Source of the DNA: Gammaproteobacteria bacterium
Lineage (GTDB): Bacteria > Pseudomonadota > Gammaproteobacteria > Pseudomonadales > JAUIET01
Assembly: GCA_030429735.1 (NCBI GenBank)
Contig: JAUIET010000010.1
Location: 62,001 to 126,000, forward strand
Reading direction: 5' to 3'
DNA: 64,000 bases
This document shows positions 33,889 to 42,668 of the stretch, piece after piece; within the stretch, counting starts at the first letter, position 1; every line of letters starts with the position of its first letter. Under the pieces are notes generated by a model. That model did no database searches and was not told the origin of the DNA. It worked only from the letters and a program-made list of their open reading frames with translations. A program made the position numbers and the translations under genes.

Positions 33889-34830
33889 ATGAGTGAAACA
33901 AAGATTATTCCTTTCATGTCCTGGCGCAAGCTCGCCATGGTCTTGTCATTGATTCTGGTAAGCGCATCAATCTATTCGCTGGCCACTCGAGGCATTGCGT
34001 TTGGTTTGGATTTCACCGGCGGTACCCAGGTGGAAGTGGGCTACAGCACCCCACCAGACCTGGAAAATATTCGTACCTCGCTGGATGCCAGTGGCTTCAA
34101 GAACGCGGTTGCTGTGCACTTTGGTTCTGAAACCGATATTTTGGTGCGTCTGCAAAACGATGACTCGCTGAAGGACATGAAGCAAGACGAAGTGGGTACC
34201 CGTGTGCTCGAGTCGCTCAGGGCGCAAACGGATGCCACTGTTGACTTGCGCCGTATCGAATTTGTAGGCCCGCAGGTAGGTGAAGAGCTGCGCGAACAAG
34301 GTGGCCTGGCTCTTGTGATCGCTTTGCTGATGGTGATGATCTACATTGCGTTTCGATTTCAGTTCAAATTTTCGGTGGGTGCCGTGGCAGCATTGGCGCA
34401 CGATGTGTTGATCACGCTGGGGTTCTTTTCCTTCTTTCAATGGGACTTTGACCTGACCGTACTCGCCGCATTATTGGCCGTGATCGGTTATTCACTGAAC
34501 GACACAATTGTGGTGTCGGATCGTATTCGAGAGAACTTCCGCATGTTGCGAAAGCAAAGTTCAGAGGCAATCGTGAATATCTCCCTGACCAATACCCTGG
34601 GCCGAACCATGGTCACCTCCTTAACCACATTGCTGGTGTTAACCACCTTGTTTTTCACAGGTGGAGAGTTGATTAACGGTTTCTCAAAGGCCTTGATTAT
34701 TGGTGTTATTGTTGGAACCTACTCTTCGATTTACGTGGCGTCCAATATCCTGCTTAGCCTGAACATATCCAAGGAAGATTTGATGGTGCCAGAGAAGGAG
34801 GGTGTGGCATTTGATGATGGCATGCCCTAA
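33889..34830 (+). CDS. secF: Protein translocase subunit SecF
   Basis: 313 residues. The first membrane helix is followed by GIAFGLDFTGGTQVEVGY, the SecF counterpart of the SecD motif. The C-terminal membrane region has VGEELREQGGLALVIALL, GYSLNDTIVVSDRIREN and NTLGRTMVTSLTTLLVL. A good ribosome-binding site (AGAGGAAGG) lies at 33870-33878. It forms the SecDF pair in the inner membrane with the gene upstream. Confidence 0.97.
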   Translation: MSETKIIPFMSWRKLAMVLSLILVSASIYSLATRGIAFGLDFTGGTQVEVGYSTPPDLENIRTSLDASGFKNAVAVHFGSETDILVRLQNDDSLKDMKQDEVGTRVLESLRAQTDATVDLRRIEFVGPQVGEELREQGGLALVIALLMVMIYIAFRFQFKFSVGAVAALAHDVLITLGFFSFFQWDFDLTVLAALLAVIGYSLNDTIVVSDRIRENFRMLRKQSSEAIVNISLTNTLGRTMVTSLTTLLVLTTLFFTGGELINGFSKALIIGVIVGTYSSIYVASNILLSLNISKEDLMVPEKEGVAFDDGMP

Positions 34831-34901
34831 CAGACAGCGCGAGGTGCTTGTCATGTGCCGTGCTTGTACGTGCTTGTAATCAGTCATTGGCCCTGTCTGT
34901 T
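34829..34901. repeat. Inverted repeat with three GTGCTTGT repeats after secF
   Basis: AACAGACAG (34829-34837) mirrors CTGTCTGTT (34893-34901). Inside are three direct copies of GTGCTTGT at 34844, 34860 and 34870. The structure begins at the secF stop codon and lies between the convergent secF and CorC-like genes. It could act as a processing or termination signal; there is no T tract. Confidence 0.4.
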
Positions 34902-34940
34902 CATTGCGAACACCTAAGGCCTGCGGGCTGTATTTAGTAT

Positions 34941-36212
34941 TTAAGGCGCCGCTTTCGCGTTACTCTGGGTACCTTCGGGCGGCAATTTACGAATTGAAAC
35001 CCGCACTACATGCGTCGGTTCTGCGTCGACCACTGTCAATCGATAACCCTTCCAGTCAACACTGTCACCCTCTTTGGGCAGGTTCTCCATCAATTCTGTG
35101 ATCTGTCCGCCAACACTTTTAGCACCGGTATTGGGTTGCCATTCAATTCCGAGGTAGTCGCAAATATCTCGCAGTTCAGCATTGGCATTCACTTCAACGC
35201 TGCCATCCAGGCGTCGTTGCAGTTTATCGGCGCTGGTGTCTGATTCATCGTAGATGTTTCCAACCACTTCTTCGATGACATCTTCCAACGTGACGATGCC
35301 GTCTACATTGCCGTACTCGTTGACCACAATCGCCATATGGCTGCGTGAATCCTGAAACTTTCGCAGCGCTTTGCTCAAGGTTTTGTGTTCAGGAAACACC
35401 AGTGGTTCGCGCACCATGCTTGTCCAGTTTGAGGGTTCTGCCGTGCTGTCACGTAAGTACAACAGCAGTTCCTTCGCTAATACCACACCAACCAGATCAT
35501 CCAGTTCACTGCTGCTGGAAACCGGCAGGCGGCTGAATCCGCTACTGTGCACGACCTCAAGCACCTGTTCCAACGACATATCGCTTGATAAAAAGGTAAT
35601 GCTCTGGCGGGGAATCATAATATCGCGCACGTGCGTTTTCCCCAGCCGGGTGGAACGCTCAATCATCTTTGCTGTTTGTTCGGCAACCGCGCCCTCTTTG
35701 CGGCCAAGAATAGCGAGTAGGCGAATCTCCTCGCTCGAGGTCACCGGCTGAGAGTCTTCGCTGCGCAGCATTCGCGAAATGCGTTCGCTGACCACAACCA
35801 GTGGATGCAGCGCCAGGTTTAGAAATTTTATCGCATAGGCAACCGGAACGGCCAGCTGACGCGAATACGCAACCCCCAGGGTCTTCGGAATAACCTCCGA
35901 CAACAAAAGCACAGCAATCGTAAAAACGATACTGAATATCCACAATGAATCGGCGCCTATAGCTGTCTCATAGCTCGCCCCAGCGACGGTTGCGCCAATG
36001 GTGTGCGCAATCGTGTTGACGATCAGTATCGATGCAATCGGTGCATCCATATTGTTCTTGAAACCGCGTAAAATAGTGCCGGCCGGTTGGCCCTTGCGCG
36101 CCAATGCCTCAACGTCAGAATTGCGCACCGTTAGCAGTACCGACTCCATGATTGAGCACAGAAATGAGATCAGCAGCGCCAATGTGACGGCGGCAATAAA
36201 AACCAGCATCAA
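34941..36212 (-). CDS. CNNM/CorC-family transporter (hemolysin-like, CBS domains)
   Basis: 423 residues. The N-terminal CNNM/DUF21 membrane domain includes VNTIAHTIGATVAG and LLSEVIPKTLGVAYSR. A CBS pair follows (VRDIMIPRQSITFLSS, then MAIVVNEYGNVDGIVTLEDVIEEVVGNI) and then a CorC_HlyC C-terminal domain. Family members are implicated in Mg2+ or Co2+ handling at the inner membrane. Despite the historical 'hemolysin' label there is no reason to expect toxin activity. It is convergent with secF. Confidence 0.9.
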   Translation of the reverse strand: MMLVFIAAVTLALLISFLCSIMESVLLTVRNSDVEALARKGQPAGTILRGFKNNMDAPIASILIVNTIAHTIGATVAGASYETAIGADSLWIFSIVFTIAVLLLSEVIPKTLGVAYSRQLAVPVAYAIKFLNLALHPLVVVSERISRMLRSEDSQPVTSSEEIRLLAILGRKEGAVAEQTAKMIERSTRLGKTHVRDIMIPRQSITFLSSDMSLEQVLEVVHSSGFSRLPVSSSSELDDLVGVVLAKELLLYLRDSTAEPSNWTSMVREPLVFPEHKTLSKALRKFQDSRSHMAIVVNEYGNVDGIVTLEDVIEEVVGNIYDESDTSADKLQRRLDGSVEVNANAELRDICDYLGIEWQPNTGAKSVGGQITELMENLPKEGDSVDWKGYRLTVVDAEPTHVVRVSIRKLPPEGTQSNAKAAP

Positions 36213-36285
36213 GGTTCTCCGTTAAAAAAGCGTGATGAGCAAAGTGTGCCATACGTTGCGGCCATGTTGTTACCCATTTTCGCAG

Positions 36286-38229
36286 TTAAGGCGTATACCA
36301 GATAGGTGAGCTGTACGCGCGGTCCTGAATTTCTGTTGGTGCTTCCTCTGGTATGTCCCAGCCAAACAGTTTCTTGTCGTACTCAGTCCAACGTGGCGTT
36401 GGAATTTCCAATACCCGGGCGTAGTAGAAGGCACGTTGCTTCGGGTTGAAGTCAGGGTCTTGCCAGACCACTTCAAATTGCGCATTGCCCACGTCGTTGG
36501 TATAGGTCAGTGATTCAATATCCACGGTCGACTTAATTGGTGTGGTCCTGCCGTTACCGTCTAAACGGCGGTCGTCTGACACGGCTATGTTGTAGACTTT
36601 TTCGCGCAGGCTGCCGTTGTCATCGTGCCAGCCTTTAATGATTTGCACACGATCGAGGTTCGCGCCAATCGGGTCTTTGGCGGCAATTACCATAAATGTG
36701 GGCGCCTGTTCTTTTCGCGCACCCACCAGATCGCCACCCATCGGAACCCCCAACGAATAGGCTTTGCGAATACGATCAGCAGATTGCAGGTCTTTATCGG
36801 AATAGTACCAGCCGCCAAAGAAGCGCAGTGCTATGCGCGAACCGGTAGTGGCGTAGACTTCCTTGCGCTTCATCGCATCGAATACACCGGCGCGGGTATT
36901 TTCAGTGGCCCAAACGGCGGCATAGCCAGCGGCGACTTGTTCCCATGCCATGATTGGGTCGGGTTGCCCAGGCGTGCCGGGCATAAACGCACCGGACACT
37001 CTTTCAAAGCCGGGTTCCAGCATAGATGCTTTACCCCAGAAGTTGTTCTCTGCCGCGGTTGCTAGCGATGTGTGCGCGTCGGTGCTACCGATCATGCCAA
37101 ATTTGAATGGATTCTTGCCCGTTCGGGCCTGCTCTCCCAGCCCCAGTTTCAATGCTGAGCGTGCGTATTCGTATTGCAGCATCTCTTTCTTTTTCAGGTG
37201 GCTCTTGAATGGGTTCAGGTTGCCCTTATCCCAATTCTCAAAATCGGCGAACTCGTCATCGGGCGATAAGTAGGGATGCGCCTCACTGTCGCCCTTGATC
37301 TGGGTCACTTCCACGATTGGCTCCCATCGTTGACGCAAGGCGTTGTAGCGATCAGTCAGAGGGTTGGCAAAGGAATCCTGTAGCGCAAACATACGGCCGT
37401 TGCTAACGTTCGAATTATGCGGTATCGCCATAATCTCACCACCGGTCTGTGCTTCATAGTCAGCCATAAACGCCCACAGTTCTTCCGGTGTCTGGGCGTC
37501 AAGTGATGAAAACGGTGGCATTGAAGCGGCCTTATCGGCGCCGTCTTTGTAGACAACTACCCGGTGCAAGTTGTCGCCCTGCGGGAAATACGTCCATTCG
37601 TAGCCGATCAGTGCCGTGAAATGCCCCGGTTCATTGAATTGATCCGCAGTGTTTGAGCCGGCTTTCCACGCATCCAGCGTCACTTCAGGCACCTCATACT
37701 CTCTATCACTGTTGGCGAACGCAAAAATAATATCGGCAAACAATTTGGTAATTGCCTGATCGCCTTTACCCATCTCGTTGAGTAGTCTTCTCCCACCCTC
37801 GCTGTTGCGCAGCGATTTATCGCCGACTTTGAGCAAGGGCAGCAGGCCCAGGTATTCCGCGTGATCGGAGACAACTAAAAAATCCAGTGGCCGGCTGAGC
37901 CGAACCGGCTGGCCATTGTTGGCAATCACCTGATCACCGCGCGCGAACTGGTACGCCTCCGCTGGGCTTAACTTCTCATTTCCCGCAGTATTGGCATCAA
38001 TGCTTTGTGAGCTGTGCAAATGGGTGTCACCCCACAACAGCATCTGTGGCACGGCAGCGCCGGTGTACGGCGAGTAGTCTTTGCCAGTTTTGGTCTGGCG
38101 TTGTTCTGCCGGCGTTGCCGCGAAAGGGTTGTCTCTAGCCTCATCGTTGGCAGGTTGTGCCCAAGTGGTGACTGGCAATGCGGCCCAAAATGCAAAAATA
38201 AGGGCGAGAATCGTGCGTTTGCAGAACAT
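36286..38229 (-). CDS. Exported DUF3604 protein
   Basis: 647 residues with a signal peptide (ILALIFAFWAALPVTTWAQ). The body is DUF3604, related to PHP-type metal-dependent phosphoesterases: LLWGDTHLHSSQS near the start of the mature protein, LDFLVVSDHAEYLGLL, GEIMAIPHNSNVSNG and FGMIGSTDAHTSLA supply the histidines and aspartates of a metal site. It is predicted to be periplasmic. The family's substrate is not established. The gene stands alone, with a divergent bactofilin gene beyond. Confidence 0.82.
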   Translation of the reverse strand: MFCKRTILALIFAFWAALPVTTWAQPANDEARDNPFAATPAEQRQTKTGKDYSPYTGAAVPQMLLWGDTHLHSSQSIDANTAGNEKLSPAEAYQFARGDQVIANNGQPVRLSRPLDFLVVSDHAEYLGLLPLLKVGDKSLRNSEGGRRLLNEMGKGDQAITKLFADIIFAFANSDREYEVPEVTLDAWKAGSNTADQFNEPGHFTALIGYEWTYFPQGDNLHRVVVYKDGADKAASMPPFSSLDAQTPEELWAFMADYEAQTGGEIMAIPHNSNVSNGRMFALQDSFANPLTDRYNALRQRWEPIVEVTQIKGDSEAHPYLSPDDEFADFENWDKGNLNPFKSHLKKKEMLQYEYARSALKLGLGEQARTGKNPFKFGMIGSTDAHTSLATAAENNFWGKASMLEPGFERVSGAFMPGTPGQPDPIMAWEQVAAGYAAVWATENTRAGVFDAMKRKEVYATTGSRIALRFFGGWYYSDKDLQSADRIRKAYSLGVPMGGDLVGARKEQAPTFMVIAAKDPIGANLDRVQIIKGWHDDNGSLREKVYNIAVSDDRRLDGNGRTTPIKSTVDIESLTYTNDVGNAQFEVVWQDPDFNPKQRAFYYARVLEIPTPRWTEYDKKLFGWDIPEEAPTEIQDRAYSSPIWYTP

Positions 38230-38377
38230 TCGTCGGGTTCTCTGTCGGGTTTCGTGCAGATTTTACTACCGCTGGTCTCTCAATCGGCTAAAAATTTGAA
38301 GTGGTTCACATTCCACACTAGCCTGAGTAAAAAATGAGCGATCATTAAGATGGTTCTGGATGAAAGAGGAAGTATTT

Positions 38378-38863
38378 ATGCCAGAAGATTTTTACCCAGG
38401 TAGTTTGAAATCGGGTACCGCGATAGGCGCCACCTCAGTGATCGCCGAAGGTGTATTTTTCAAGGGTAATTTGCTGGGTGACAAAAACCTGGTGGTGGAA
38501 GGCAAAATAGAAGGCCGAATCGATTTGCGCTCAGCCGATGTGATTGTGCGCGAGAACGGCATAGTGAAAGCAAACATAGTTGCTGACAAAGTCACGATAG
38601 AAGGCAAAGTGTATGGCGATGTGACCGGCATGCAACAGGTGTCTGTCGGCAAGAACGGCGCCATCTATGGCAATATCACCTCACCCAGAGTGTCGCTCGA
38701 GGATGGCTGCACCTTTCAGGGCAAAATCGACATGGACGCTAAAGCACTAAGCGCTGTAGTCGCCACCTTGAAAGCGGTGGAGAAGGTTGTGGCGCAGGAA
38801 GATCAACCACAAGCACCCGTCGAAACTCTGGCCGAAGCACTGGGCAGAGCAGCCAACGAATAG
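38378..38863 (+). CDS. Bactofilin (polymer-forming cytoskeletal protein)
   Basis: 161 residues from ATG 38378, preferred over 38360 because GAGGAAG sits 5 nt upstream of it. The central ~100 residues form the bactofilin beta-helix (DUF583) with repeated turns: GNLLGDKNLVVEGKIEGRI, ADKVTIEGKVYGDV, GKNGAIYGNI. The tail is acidic and proline-rich. Bactofilins self-assemble into filaments at the membrane and act in cell shape, stalk or chromosome positioning. It is monocistronic, between DUF3604 and suhB. Confidence 0.92.
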   Translation: MPEDFYPGSLKSGTAIGATSVIAEGVFFKGNLLGDKNLVVEGKIEGRIDLRSADVIVRENGIVKANIVADKVTIEGKVYGDVTGMQQVSVGKNGAIYGNITSPRVSLEDGCTFQGKIDMDAKALSAVVATLKAVEKVVAQEDQPQAPVETLAEALGRAANE

Positions 38864-38945
38864 TGCCTGAAAGGTCGATCGGGGCTGATGCCTTATCCAA
38901 TTTGGGGCAGTGATAACCAGAAAAGGGTTAACGGTTGGGGCGATA

Positions 38946-39746
38946 TCAACCCAGTATCGGCCCAACAACCTGCAGTACAGACTTAAAACACTTCGGGTTA
39001 CCACAGACAATATCACCGCTCTTCAGGAAGTTTGGCCCGCCCTTAAAGTCGCTGACTAAACCTCCTGCTTCCTGCACAAGCAATGCACCCGCGGCAATAT
39101 CCCACTCACTCAAACTGGTTTCCCAGAACGCGTCAAACCGGCCAGCCGCCACATAGGCCAAATCCAGCGATGCAGACCCCATACGCCGGATGCCAGCGCT
39201 TTGCGACGTGAGCGTTTCCAGTGTTCGCATATACTCCGGTATTTTTTCAGCCTGGCGAGCGCGGTAGGGGATACCTGTTCCTAGCACAGCCTGGGCGAGA
39301 TCATTGCGTTTGGAAACGCGCAGCCGGTTGCCGTTAAGTTGTGCGCCCTTGCCCCGCGTTGCGCTGAATTCTTCCTGACGCACAGGGTCATACACCACAC
39401 CGTGCTCAAGCTTGCCGCGATGCTTGCAGGCGATTGAAATTGCGAAATGCGGAATGCCGCGCACAAAATTGGTGGTGCCATCCAGGGGGTCTATCACCCA
39501 CTGAAATTCAGCAGAGTCATCGCCCACACTGAAACCGCCTTCTTCGCCAAGAATGGCGTGGTCAGGAAATGCTTTGCTTATCTGGTAAACAAGCTCCTGC
39601 TCAACTTGACGATCCACCTCTGTAACGAAATCATTCTGCCCTTTTTCCTCGATGACAAGGCGGTCCAGACGGTCCATGGAACGCAAGATGAGCTTGCCAG
39701 CGCTGCGTGCCGCTTTGAGCGCGATGTTGACAGTAGGGTGATGCAT
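38946..39746 (-). CDS. suhB: Inositol-1-monophosphatase family protein SuhB
   Basis: 266 residues. The Mg2+-dependent phosphatase motifs are ILGEEGG, WVIDPLDGTTNFV and the C-terminal WDIAAGALLVQEAGG. SuhB hydrolyses inositol phosphates in vitro and in E. coli joins NusA/NusG-dependent antitermination on rRNA operons. It is divergent from trmJ with 95 bp between starts, the same neighbourhood as in Pseudomonas. Confidence 0.96.
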   Translation of the reverse strand: MHHPTVNIALKAARSAGKLILRSMDRLDRLVIEEKGQNDFVTEVDRQVEQELVYQISKAFPDHAILGEEGGFSVGDDSAEFQWVIDPLDGTTNFVRGIPHFAISIACKHRGKLEHGVVYDPVRQEEFSATRGKGAQLNGNRLRVSKRNDLAQAVLGTGIPYRARQAEKIPEYMRTLETLTSQSAGIRRMGSASLDLAYVAAGRFDAFWETSLSEWDIAAGALLVQEAGGLVSDFKGGPNFLKSGDIVCGNPKCFKSVLQVVGPILG

Positions 39747-39841
39747 GAGCTGGCCGGTGACTTGAGGGCGCGCGATTATATCACTGTCTGGTAGACTTCT
39801 GCCTCGCCAACTCCATCGAAACTACAGCCCCGCAAATCAAA

Positions 39842-40624
39842 GTGTCTGACCTGCAAGCTCTCAACGCCATTCGTATCGTGCTGATCAATACGTCCCACCC
39901 GGGAAACATTGGTGCGGCGGCACGCGCCATGAAGAACATGGGCTTGAGCAAGCTCTATCTTGTGCAGCCGAAACACTACCCGGCTGACGACGCCGTTTTT
40001 CGAGCCGCCAGCGCACTCGACGTGCTGGACACGGCAGTTGTGTGTGATTCTCTGGACGAGGCCCTGGCAGGCGTAGACCTGATTGTAGGAACCAGTGCCC
40101 GCTCGCGCCGAATACCCTGGCCGCTGCAACCACCCAGAGACTTTGCCGAATCATTACCAGGCTTTGCAGCTCAAGGTCGGGGCCGTGAAGTGGCCATACT
40201 GTTCGGGCGTGAAGACCGCGGTTTGACTAATGACGAGTTGCAACGGTGCAGCGCGCACATTCATATTCCCAGCAATAAGGAATACAGTTCACTGAATATC
40301 GCCATGGCGGTGCAGCTCATCTGCTACGAATTGCGAGTCGCTCACCTCGCGCCAGCCGAACTAAGTGCCGAGCCAACCGACGGCTGGGATTCACCCTGGG
40401 CCACCGATGAAGACAAGCAACGCTTCTACGTGCACCTTGAACAAACCCTGGTTGAGCTGGATTTTCTTGACCCTGCTGCCCCAAGGCAACTGATGACCCG
40501 GCTGCGTCGTTTGTTCGGGCGGGTTGATCTGGACCAGATGGAAGTTAACATATTGCGTGGCATACTCACGGCCGCCCAATCCAAGTCGAGAGCGGCACCT
40601 CACAAACCTGACACGAAGCAATAG
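39842..40624 (+). CDS. trmJ: tRNA (Cm/Um32) methyltransferase TrmJ
   Basis: 260 residues from GTG 39842. A SPOUT-class 2'-O-methyltransferase acting on position 32 of tRNA. Motifs include RIVLINTSHPGNIGAAARAM at the N-terminus, ILFGREDRGLTNDEL, and the knot IPSNKEYSSLNIAMAVQLI. The C-terminal helical tail (DQMEVNILRGIL) is typical. It ends 6 bp before iscS, so the two are probably cotranscribed. cysE and iscR, which lie between them in Pseudomonas, are absent. Confidence 0.96.
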   Translation: MSDLQALNAIRIVLINTSHPGNIGAAARAMKNMGLSKLYLVQPKHYPADDAVFRAASALDVLDTAVVCDSLDEALAGVDLIVGTSARSRRIPWPLQPPRDFAESLPGFAAQGRGREVAILFGREDRGLTNDELQRCSAHIHIPSNKEYSSLNIAMAVQLICYELRVAHLAPAELSAEPTDGWDSPWATDEDKQRFYVHLEQTLVELDFLDPAAPRQLMTRLRRLFGRVDLDQMEVNILRGILTAAQSKSRAAPHKPDTKQ

Positions 40625-40630
40625 TGCTGT

Positions 40631-41785
40631 ATGAGTAAACCTGACCCTATCTATCTGGATTACGCTGCAACCACACCGGTGGACCCGCGGGTGGCTGACA
40701 AGATGATGGCCTGCCTGTGCAAAGACGGCAATTTTGGGAATCCGGCATCGCGTTCGCACGTGTTTGGCTGGAAGGCCGAAGAAGCCGTGGAACATGCCCG
40801 CCGCCAGGTAGCGGACCTGATTGGCGCTGAGCCAAGAGACATTGTCTGGACCTCGGGTGCAACCGAGTCAGACAATCTGGCGATCAAAGGCGTTGCGCAT
40901 TTTCATGCGCAGCGAGGCAAACACATTGTTACCAGTCAGATTGAACACAAAGCCGTGCTGGATACCTGCAAGTTTTTGGAAGAAGAGGGTTTTGAAGTCA
41001 CCTACCTGGCGCCGGATGCTGAGGGCATTATCCAACCTGAGGCCGTGGCAGCGGCGCTGCGCGACGACACCGTGCTGGTCAGTTTGATGCACGTGAACAA
41101 CGAGATTGGTGTTATCAATGATGTGGCCGCTATTGGCAAGATAACCCGCCAGCGAGACGTATTGTTTCATGTGGACGCAGCGCAAAGCGTGGCTAAGTTG
41201 CCGATTAATCTGGCCGAGCTGAACGTAGATTTATTGTCCATCTCCGCGCACAAGTTATATGGCCCTAAAGGTATGGGCGTGCTGTACGCCCGGCGCACGC
41301 CCGCTGTACATCTTGAGGCACAGATTCATGGGGGTGGCCATGAACGGGGTCTGCGTTCGGGGACTTTGGCGACGCATCAAATAGTGGGTGTTGGCGAAGC
41401 CTGCGCAATTGCTGCGGCTGAACTTGAAGAGGAAAGCGCTCGAATTCTTGCTCTTCGCACGCGATTTCTGGATGGCATTGCTGACTTGTCGGGTGTGCAT
41501 GTGAACGGTTCGATTGAGCAGCGCGCACCTGGAATTCTGAATCTGGCCTTTGAGGGTGTAGACGGCGAATCATTGCTGATGGCCCTCAAGGACCTGGCAG
41601 TATCCACCGGTTCTGCGTGTACATCGGCCAGCCTGGAGCCATCGCATGTGCTGCAGGCGCTGGGTCTTGAAAGAGAGCTGGCGCTTGGTGCATTACGGAT
41701 TAGTTTTGGGCGGTTTACGACTGAGGCTGATGTGGATTTTGCTTGTGGGCGGGTTTTGGAGGCTGTTTCTCGGATGCGGGGGTAA
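40631..41785 (+). CDS. iscS: Cysteine desulfurase IscS, lacking C-terminal tail
   Basis: 384 residues, against about 404 in E. coli. A PLP enzyme taking sulfur from cysteine for Fe-S clusters and tRNA thiolation. Visible are [33 protein letters not shown]-lysine in [23 protein letters not shown] and the catalytic Cys in [14 protein letters not shown], all clearly of the IscS branch. It stops at VSRMRG, where E. coli IscS continues about 20 residues (SPLWEMYKQG...) that contact IscU. No iscU, iscA, hscBA or fdx follows; a hairpin element and ndk do. Confidence 0.93.
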   Translation: MSKPDPIYLDYAATTPVDPRVADKMMACLCKDGNFGNPASRSHVFGWKAEEAVEHARRQVADLIGAEPRDIVWTSGATESDNLAIKGVAHFHAQRGKHIVTSQIEHKAVLDTCKFLEEEGFEVTYLAPDAEGIIQPEAVAAALRDDTVLVSLMHVNNEIGVINDVAAIGKITRQRDVLFHVDAAQSVAKLPINLAELNVDLLSISAHKLYGPKGMGVLYARRTPAVHLEAQIHGGGHERGLRSGTLATHQIVGVGEACAIAAAELEEESARILALRTRFLDGIADLSGVHVNGSIEQRAPGILNLAFEGVDGESLLMALKDLAVSTGSACTSASLEPSHVLQALGLERELALGALRISFGRFTTEADVDFACGRVLEAVSRMRG

Positions 41786-41892
41786 GGGCGGTGTGAATAG
41801 GGTTCGGCCCTGCAGCGAGGGCTTCGGTGCGAGTTTCTGATCACTGTATTCGAACACTTTCAGGACAAATGTGTATGTCATCGTGGCACTGA

Positions 41893-42004
41893 GGCATCAA
41901 ATGGACTCATGGCTTGCGGGACCGTTGAAAAGAGGGACCTTTTCAACGAGCCCCCATGGATGGGTTCACGGCGTGTCTCGCAAGCCATGAGTCCATTTGA
42001 TGCC
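41893..42004. repeat. Nested inverted-repeat element, copy A
   Basis: Outer arms 41893-41918 and 41979-42004 are perfectly complementary over 26 bp (GGCATCAAATGGACTC... on the left), and the stem extends inward by four more positions with one mismatch. Inside is a perfect 10-bp hairpin, CGTTGAAAAG / AGGGAC loop / CTTTTCAACG, at 41923-41948. Then comes AGCCCCCATGGATGGG, then ACGGCGTGTCT. The same core recurs at 55601-55658 inside different arms. It lies in the 425-bp gap between iscS and ndk, which has no other gene. Confidence 0.85.
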
Positions 42005-42109
42005 GGTCTTTCAAGCTGCACAATTCCAGAATTCTGATACCCACAATCCAATCTACGCAAACAGTGTCAGATTAAGCTACTCACGGTATGCCAAAGCACA
42101 AAAAGTCTT

Positions 42110-42115
42110 TATAAT
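42110..42115 (+). promoter_or_regulatory. Probable -10 box for ndk
   Basis: TATAAT lies about 95 bp before the ndk start. No strong TTGACA-type -35 is visible at the usual distance, so the promoter is tentative. Confidence 0.4.
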
Positions 42116-42210
42116 AGAAAGGTTTATTCGGCCGACTTTATCCATTGGGTAAGCCCACGGCCGTTTTACCCTGATTATTTTCATTTTTTGCAGTATGTCG
42201 GAGACCTTGA

Positions 42211-42636
42211 ATGGCCGTTGAAAGAACTTTATCCATTATTAAGCCAGATGCCGTGGCCAAGAACGTGATCGGTGAGATCATCAGTCGTTTTGAAAACGGT
42301 GGTTTGCGCGTTGTTGCTGCGAAAATGCTGCAGTTGTCCAACGAACGTGCCGGCGGCTTCTATGCAGAGCATGAAGGCAAACCCTTCTTCGAGCCTTTGA
42401 TGGAATTTATGACCTCTGGCCCTGTCGTTGTACAGGTATTGGAAGGCGACAATGCAATTGCTCGCAATCGTGAATTGATGGGAGCGACCAACCCCAAAGA
42501 AGCGGATGCCGGCACTATTCGTGCGGATTTTGCAGAGTCAATTGACGCCAACGCCGTTCACGGCTCTGACTCACCCGCCTCGGCTGAGCGTGAAATAGCG
42601 TATTTCTTCGACGTCTCGGAACTCTGTGACCGTTAG
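42211..42636 (+). CDS. ndk: Nucleoside diphosphate kinase
   Basis: 141 residues. It transfers the gamma-phosphate of ATP to NDPs through a phosphohistidine. Signatures are [15 protein letters not shown] at the N-terminus, [21 protein letters not shown], and the active-site His in [16 protein letters not shown]. It is cytoplasmic. It begins the run ndk-rlmN-pilW-rodZ-ispG-hisS, whose order is conserved in Pseudomonas-like genomes. Normally the isc genes precede it. Confidence 0.98.
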   Translation: MAVERTLSIIKPDAVAKNVIGEIISRFENGGLRVVAAKMLQLSNERAGGFYAEHEGKPFFEPLMEFMTSGPVVVQVLEGDNAIARNRELMGATNPKEADAGTIRADFAESIDANAVHGSDSPASAEREIAYFFDVSELCDR

Positions 42637-42668
42637 AGCACTCTTAAACGTAAACGCGTGATTGCCCC

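Noticed and set aside
41893-42004. Nested hairpin as a tRNA or a simple terminator
   Set aside because: No anticodon arm or TPsiC-like sequence. The outer stem is far too long and perfect for either, and no T tract follows.
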